Below are positions 58,910 to 64,000 of a stretch of 64,000 bases of DNA, piece by piece. The notes under the pieces were generated by a model, which saw nothing but the letters and a program-made list of their open reading frames with translations, was not told the DNA's origin and did no database searches. The DNA comes from Denitrificimonas caeni (GTDB taxonomy: Bacteria > Pseudomonadota > Gammaproteobacteria > Pseudomonadales > Pseudomonadaceae): positions 62,001 to 126,000 of the forward strand of contig NZ_CAJHOA010000001.1 in assembly GCF_905120345.1 (NCBI RefSeq), read 5' to 3'. Position 1 is the first letter of the stretch; the number at the start of each line of letters is the position of its first letter. The position numbers and the translations under genes are program-made.

Positions 58910-61900
58910 GTCAGCTACACGCCACCCCGCGACCTTTGGCGTTGCAATTTCCGTTGTATGGCAGTCGCTTAATTGAAGCCAGTGCCGGTACGGGTAAAAC
59001 CTATACCATCGCTGCGTTGTATGTGCGCTTAATCTTGCAACATGGTCTGCTTGAAGGCAGCGCTTTTAATCGCCATTTATTGCCGCCTGAAATTTTAGTG
59101 GTGACTTTTACTGATGCGGCCACACAAGAGTTACGTGATCGTATTCGCGCCAAGTTAGTTGAAGCCGCACAGGTGTTTCGTAATGAGCAAGAGCATGTCG
59201 ATACCTTGTTGCAAACTCTGCGTGAAGATTACCCGTCAGAACAATGGGCCGCGTGTGCGCAGCGTCTTGACCAAGCGGCGCTATGGATGGATGAAGCGGC
59301 GGTGTCGACCATTCACTCTTGGTGTCAGCGCATGTTGCGAGAGCATGCTTTTGATAGCGGTAGCTTATTTACCCAGACATTAGAAACTGATCACAGCGAT
59401 TTACTGGCATTGGTGGTGAAAGATTATTGGCGCCAGCAGTGTTATCCCTTACAGAGTAGCAACGTGCTGTGGGCGCTCGAACACTGGCAGCAACCCGCTG
59501 ATTTACAACGCAAAATATATCCCTTGCTCAATGCGCAAACAACAGCACCTCATCAGGACGCGCAATCACTTGCGCAGCTGCTCGATAGCGGTATTCACGC
59601 GCAACAACAGACCCTTGCCAGGCTCAAGGCCAACTGGTCCATCTGGACGCAAGAGTTGCGCGATATACTTGATAAGGCCGTGGCTGATAAAGCGGTGAAT
59701 GGCCGTGTTATTCAAGCACGCTTCTATATGCCGTGGTTAGATAAGCTCAAGGCCTGGGCTGAAGATGTCGAGCAAACCAAGCTTGATATTGGCACTGGCT
59801 TTACTCGCCTTACTCCTGATGGTTTGCATGAGGCTTGGAAAGACAGCAGCACTGCTCCGCAACATCCAGCCCTTGAAGCGATGCGCTCACTACCGCTTGA
59901 ATTAGATAATCTCACCCGTGAGTTGGATGAACAAGCTTTATGGCATGCCGCGTATTGGATTAAGCAACGCTTTCATCTTGAGAAACAGCAGCGTGCAGAA
60001 ATGGGTTTTGATGACATGCTCACACGTCTTGATCATGCGCTACAAGGCTCCAGTGGCGAACGTTTAGCTGAAGTTATTCGTCAGCAGTTTCCGGTTGCCT
60101 TGATTGATGAGTTTCAAGATACCGATCCTTTGCAATACCGTATTTTCGATACTGTTTATCGCATTGCGGAAAATAACCCTGATACCGGTTTGTTTTTAAT
60201 TGGCGATCCTAAGCAAGCCATCTATAGTTTCCGTGGTGCTGATATTCATACGTATTTGTATGCGCGTCGTGCGACTGCTGGACGTCACTATGACTTGGAT
60301 ACAAACTTCCGCTCTACAGAGAGCATGGTCAGTGCGGTCAATCAATTATTTCAGTTGGCTGAGCAGCGTGAGCACGGTCAAGGTGCTTTTTTATTTAAAC
60401 AAGAAAGCAGTAATGATCTGCCTTTTGTACCGGTGCAGGCTAAAGGCCGTCAAGAACAGTGGTGGGTCGATGGAGCGCAACCGCCCGCTTTGACTGTCTG
60501 GCGTTTAGAGGCTGATGAACCGGTTTCGCGTAATCAGTACCTTGAAGAGATGGCAGCCAGTAGCGCCACAGAAATTGCGCGACTGCTTAATCTGGCTGCA
60601 GAAAATAAAGCAGGCTTTAAGGGCTCTGAAGGCCAGTTGCAAACGTTGCAGCCCAATGATATTGCGGTACTGGTTCGGGATATGCGTGAAGCGCAAGCGA
60701 TCCGCAAACAGTTGGCTTTACGTAATGTACGCAGTGTCTATCTGTCAGATAAAGACTCAGTGTTCGATAGCCAAGAAGCACGCGATATCATGACTTGGCT
60801 GCATGCGTGTTTACATCCTGACAATGAGCGTGCGTTAAAAACGGCTCTAGCTTGCAGTACCTTTGCCTTGCCACTGAGCGCGTTGGAGCGGATCAATCAG
60901 GATGAGCTGCTTTGGGAGAAAAGAGTATTGCAGTTTAAAGACTATTTAGAGCGCTGGCATAAGCAGGGTGTGCTGCCGATGTTGCGAAAAATCATGCACG
61001 ACTTTGAGTTGCCGCAGCGTTTAGTACAGCGTCCTGATGGCGAGCGGGCGTTAACTAACGTGCTGCATTTATCGGAACTGTTACAGCATGCTGCTCGTGA
61101 ACTGGATGGTGAATTTGCGGTATTGCGCTACTTACAGACCGCTTGTGCGGGACAATCCGCTGGTGCACAAGAACAGATTCTGCGCCTAGAAAGTGATGAA
61201 TCATTAGTGCGTGTTATCACCATCCATAAATCCAAAGGACTGGAGTATCCATTGGTCTTTTTACCCTTTATTTGTGGATTTCGTGCGCAAGAGGGTAAGC
61301 AGCCTTTTACTATTCAGACGGATGGACAGCGTACTTTAATGCTGCATGCTGACAAAGCTAGCCTTGTGCAGGCTGAACGAGAGCGATTGGGTGAAGACCT
61401 GCGTCTGTTGTATGTCGCATTAACTCGTGCACGTCATGCTTGTTGGTTGGGAATGGCCGACTTGAAAAAAGGTCAAGGTAAGACCTCCGTGCTACACAAC
61501 AGTGCGATTGGTTATCTCTTAAATAACGGACAACCCTTGACTAGCAGCTCAGCGCTGGAGCAGTGGTTAGCACCTTTTTCCCATGCTGAGAGTGCCTTAG
61601 AGTCAAACAGCTTGGTGAGCTACGTCGGAGTTATGCCAGACAGTACTGAGGAGAGCGTACAAAATCGCAACGGTACATTTGAGCCATCGTGGCGTATTGC
61701 CCAGCGCCGTACGCGTGAGCATTGGTGGATAGCCTCTTACAGTGCGCTGCGTTTTATGGCTCAGCCTCCTAGTGTTGACCTACAGTCCACTGAACGAGTG
61801 GAAGACTTGGCACCGCAATCCGCTGTAGCGCAAAACATGAGTGATGATGAGCAGTACGATCCAAGCACTGATGACCCTGCAGTGCTTCATCAGGATACCT

Positions 61901-62649
61901 CGCAGGAGCAAGAAGGAATTCATAGTTTTCCACGCGGCGCCAAGCCTGGTACGTTTTTACATGGTTTGCTCGAGTGGGCTGCTGAGCAAGGGTTTGCTGC
62001 TGTTCTTGATAAGCCAGAACACGCGCAGCAATTTATCCAAGCGCGCTGCGAAGCCTATGGCTTTGAACCCTATGTCGAACTGCTGTGGCCATGGCTCAGA
62101 GATTATATCCAGCAGCAGTTCTTTGTGGGCGAGCAGCCAATGGCTTTGTTTGAACTCAATCACTACCAAGCAGAAATGGAGTTTTGGTTTGCCACCCATC
62201 ACGCCAATACCTTGCAGATTGATCAGTTAACGCGGGAGTTTATTTTGCCCGGCGCAGCGCGGCCGTACCTGCAACCCGAACGATTAAATGGTATGTTTAA
62301 AGGCTTTATTGACTTAGTACTTGAGCATCAAGGCCGCTATTATGTGATTGATTACAAGTCTAACTGGCTCGGTGATAATGCGACTGAGTACAGCAGCGCT
62401 GCGATGGATGAGTGCGTGTTAACACATCGCTATGACTTGCAGTACACCTTATATATTTTGGCTCTACACCGTCTACTGAAATTACGCATCAGCGATTATG
62501 ACTACGACACCCATATGGGCGGTGCGGTGTATATGTTTTTACGCGGTGCACACAGTGAGAGCCAAGGCTTGCATCATGCACGACCTGCGCGTGAACTGAT
62601 CGAGCGCTTGGATGCGCTGTTTAAATCCAGCGCCGAGGAGGCACAGTAA
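58906..62649 (+). CDS. recB: Exodeoxyribonuclease V subunit RecB
   Basis: A 1247-residue 3'-5' helicase and nuclease. Helicase motifs: EASAGTGKTYTI with Lys31 (Walker A), VTFTDAATQELRDRIR, IDEFQDTDPLQYRIF (Asp401, Glu402), GDPKQAIYSFRGADIHTY and VITIHKSKGLEYPLVFLP. The C-terminal nuclease keeps VIDYKSNWLG with Asp1149 and Lys1151, so the nuclease seems intact. It is coupled to recC by overlap, and recD starts one base after its stop. Confidence 0.96.
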   Translation: MSQLHATPRPLALQFPLYGSRLIEASAGTGKTYTIAALYVRLILQHGLLEGSAFNRHLLPPEILVVTFTDAATQELRDRIRAKLVEAAQVFRNEQEHVDTLLQTLREDYPSEQWAACAQRLDQAALWMDEAAVSTIHSWCQRMLREHAFDSGSLFTQTLETDHSDLLALVVKDYWRQQCYPLQSSNVLWALEHWQQPADLQRKIYPLLNAQTTAPHQDAQSLAQLLDSGIHAQQQTLARLKANWSIWTQELRDILDKAVADKAVNGRVIQARFYMPWLDKLKAWAEDVEQTKLDIGTGFTRLTPDGLHEAWKDSSTAPQHPALEAMRSLPLELDNLTRELDEQALWHAAYWIKQRFHLEKQQRAEMGFDDMLTRLDHALQGSSGERLAEVIRQQFPVALIDEFQDTDPLQYRIFDTVYRIAENNPDTGLFLIGDPKQAIYSFRGADIHTYLYARRATAGRHYDLDTNFRSTESMVSAVNQLFQLAEQREHGQGAFLFKQESSNDLPFVPVQAKGRQEQWWVDGAQPPALTVWRLEADEPVSRNQYLEEMAASSATEIARLLNLAAENKAGFKGSEGQLQTLQPNDIAVLVRDMREAQAIRKQLALRNVRSVYLSDKDSVFDSQEARDIMTWLHACLHPDNERALKTALACSTFALPLSALERINQDELLWEKRVLQFKDYLERWHKQGVLPMLRKIMHDFELPQRLVQRPDGERALTNVLHLSELLQHAARELDGEFAVLRYLQTACAGQSAGAQEQILRLESDESLVRVITIHKSKGLEYPLVFLPFICGFRAQEGKQPFTIQTDGQRTLMLHADKASLVQAERERLGEDLRLLYVALTRARHACWLGMADLKKGQGKTSVLHNSAIGYLLNNGQPLTSSSALEQWLAPFSHAESALESNSLVSYVGVMPDSTEESVQNRNGTFEPSWRIAQRRTREHWWIASYSALRFMAQPPSVDLQSTERVEDLAPQSAVAQNMSDDEQYDPSTDDPAVLHQDTSQEQEGIHSFPRGAKPGTFLHGLLEWAAEQGFAAVLDKPEHAQQFIQARCEAYGFEPYVELLWPWLRDYIQQQFFVGEQPMALFELNHYQAEMEFWFATHHANTLQIDQLTREFILPGAARPYLQPERLNGMFKGFIDLVLEHQGRYYVIDYKSNWLGDNATEYSSAAMDECVLTHRYDLQYTLYILALHRLLKLRISDYDYDTHMGGAVYMFLRGAHSESQGLHHARPARELIERLDALFKSSAEEAQ

Positions 62650-64000
62650 ATGATGCAGCAAGGACAACTCTTTGGCGAAGATGTCGAGCCGCCAGCCACA
62701 GTGTCGCTCACTCAGAATAGGCTCAATGCTGAGCAGTATTTAGCGGATCGTGACGGTGTTGTGCTGCTCCTTAACCACTGGCTCGAAGCTGACTGGATAC
62801 GCGCATTGGATGTCGCTTTGGTGAAGCTGTTAGCTAAACTCGATGCTGATGCCGAACCACTGGTGTTATTGGCTGTTGCTTTGGTGAGTCATCAACTGGG
62901 CCATGGGCATATTTGCTTAGACTTGCAGAGTGTCTTACGCGATCCTGATCTAGCGCTGTTACTGCCTCCAGAAGGACGCAATACGGAGCAGCAGACGATC
63001 TTGCCATCACAGCTATTAGCGGCTGTGAGTCTTTCCCGCTGGCTCACTGTATTACAAGGTAGCGCATTGCTCTATCAGCAGGATAAAAACGTTGCTAAAC
63101 CCTTAGTGTTGGTTGATGGCCGTTTATATTTATATCGTTACTGGCAATATGAAAGCAGTGTGGCTCAGCGTTTAGTACAGCGCATGGACACTCAAATGCC
63201 GCTGTCGGCTGATTTTTCAGCACGCTTAACAGATTTATTTAGTGAGCCGCTGATAGTGGATGGTGAGCGTCAAACTGATTGGCAGAAAGTCGCTTGTGCC
63301 ATGGCAGCGCAAGGCCAATTAACTTTGATTACTGGCGGTCCTGGTACCGGGAAAACGACTACAGTCGTGCGTTTATTGGCGCTTTTGCAACAAAGTGCGC
63401 TGACAACGGGGCAAGCACTACGTATTCAATTGGCTGCGCCAACAGGTAAAGCCGCAGCACGCTTAACGGAGTCCATTGGTCAGCAGGTTGCATCTTTACC
63501 TGTAACTGGTTCTGTTAAAAACCATATTCCAACGGAGGTGACCACCTTACACCGACTGCTGGGTAGCTTGCCCAATACGCGACATTTTCGCTATAACGGT
63601 AACAATCCTTTAGTGCTAGATGTGTTAGTGATTGATGAAGCATCAATGATTGACTTGGAAATGATGCATAACGTGCTGCAAGCTTTACCCAAGCATGCAC
63701 GGTTGATTTTACTAGGTGATAAAGACCAACTCGCCTCAGTGGAGGCCGGCTCAGTATTGGGTGACCTCTGTGCCGATGCCGAGTTGGCGTATTACACTGT
63801 GGAGACCCAGCAGCGACTTGCACAGTTATGCAATGAAACGCTATATGCAGAGGGGTGGTGTGTGGGGGAGGCTCAGCAGCACCGTTTAGCTCAGCATACC
63901 GTGATGCTGCGCTATTCTCGCCGTTTTGACGGTGACTCGGGTATTGGCCGGTTGGCAGATGCGGTAAATAAAAGTCAAGCAACGCAGGCTTGGCAGTTAT
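62650..64000 (+). CDS. recD: Exodeoxyribonuclease V subunit RecD, 3' end outside window
   Basis: An open frame of 450 codons without stop runs from the ATG at 62650 to the window edge. It begins MMQQGQLFGEDVEPP and contains the 5'-3' helicase motifs of RecD: ITGGPGTGKTTTVV (Walker A Lys235), QLAAPTGKAAARLTES, VTTLHRLLG, VLVIDEASMIDLEMM (Asp329, Glu330) and LLGDKDQLASVEAGSVLGD. The two ATG codons follow GAGGAGG inside the recB end. The last part of the protein (motifs IV-VI) is not visible. Third gene of the recCBD operon. Confidence 0.94.
   Translation, partial: MMQQGQLFGEDVEPPATVSLTQNRLNAEQYLADRDGVVLLLNHWLEADWIRALDVALVKLLAKLDADAEPLVLLAVALVSHQLGHGHICLDLQSVLRDPDLALLLPPEGRNTEQQTILPSQLLAAVSLSRWLTVLQGSALLYQQDKNVAKPLVLVDGRLYLYRYWQYESSVAQRLVQRMDTQMPLSADFSARLTDLFSEPLIVDGERQTDWQKVACAMAAQGQLTLITGGPGTGKTTTVVRLLALLQQSALTTGQALRIQLAAPTGKAAARLTESIGQQVASLPVTGSVKNHIPTEVTTLHRLLGSLPNTRHFRYNGNNPLVLDVLVIDEASMIDLEMMHNVLQALPKHARLILLGDKDQLASVEAGSVLGDLCADAELAYYTVETQQRLAQLCNETLYAEGWCVGEAQQHRLAQHTVMLRYSRRFDGDSGIGRLADAVNKSQATQAWQL

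Noticed and set aside
63515..63982. A 155-codon open frame on the minus strand at the right end
   Set aside because: It is opposite recD, whose helicase motifs run through the same bases in the other strand.

Overview
The window is ordinary-looking chromosomal DNA from a gammaproteobacterium, most likely a low-GC member of the Pseudomonadaceae (the Thiopseudomonas / Denitrificimonas / 'Pseudomonas caeni' type). The evidence is protein-level resemblance and gene order: mlaA - PP2C phosphatase - STAS - tal - dusA, aceA - secretin-N protein - GNAT - roxA - purB, mnmA - hflD next to nudix and icd, aroC - MFS - mtnB - mtnD - mtnC, and recC - recB - recD all follow Pseudomonas order, while base composition is clearly lower in GC than in classical Pseudomonas. 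The assignment to a lineage is inference. I see no rRNA, tRNA, insertion sequence, prophage or CRISPR array.

Layout. 1-4.8 kb: 3' end of hrpA, then alaC, an MFS exporter, a DUF1883 protein and a ZIP metal transporter. 4.9-10.8 kb: acnB, a tandem universal stress protein, miaE, lpxH and ppiB. 10.9-14.8 kb: glnS-cysS and mlaA. 14.9-18.3 kb: a PP2C phosphatase plus STAS protein (partner-switch pair), transaldolase and dusA. 18.6-22.3 kb: nrdA-nrdB-yfaE-like ferredoxin (class Ia ribonucleotide reductase), with two NrdR boxes and a perfect Anr/FNR box upstream. 22.7-26.4 kb: a DUF1289 protein and cydDC. 26.7-31.6 kb: a six-gene TonB2-type energy-transduction operon (DUF3450 - TtpC - ExbB - ExbD - TonB - TPR) behind a Fur-box promoter. 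31.9-40.6 kb: aceA, secretin-N protein, GNAT, roxA, purB, DMT transporter, hflD, mnmA. 40.7-46.4 kb: nudix, icd, Smr protein, prmB, a tail-anchored unknown, aroC. 46.5-49.6 kb: methionine salvage (mtnB, mtnD, mtnC) behind an MFS gene. 49.7-51.3 kb: nfuA, ihfB, lapA. 51.4-55.2 kb: dgt, an ElaB/YqjE/YqjK-like membrane set, an OprD porin. 55.4-64 kb: recC, recB and a truncated-by-window recD.

How the parts work together. Central carbon metabolism is well represented: acnB, icd and aceA sit on the TCA/glyoxylate branch point, and tal on the pentose phosphate path. Oxygen and iron control appear repeatedly: perfect TTGAT-N4-ATCAA sites lie upstream of nrdA and between the stress protein and miaE, and a Fur-like palindrome covers the -10 of the TonB2-type operon. 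The most unusual things I can see are a PP2C phosphatase lacking the receiver domain expected from its Pseudomonas counterpart, a PrmB methyltransferase whose catalytic NPPY motif reads NPPS, a candidate ~95-nt small RNA upstream of the aceA terminator, and a highly structured non-coding stretch between nfuA and ihfB. I found no convincing wholly new multi-gene system; the closest is the DUF3450-containing TonB2-type operon, whose accessory proteins are poorly understood.
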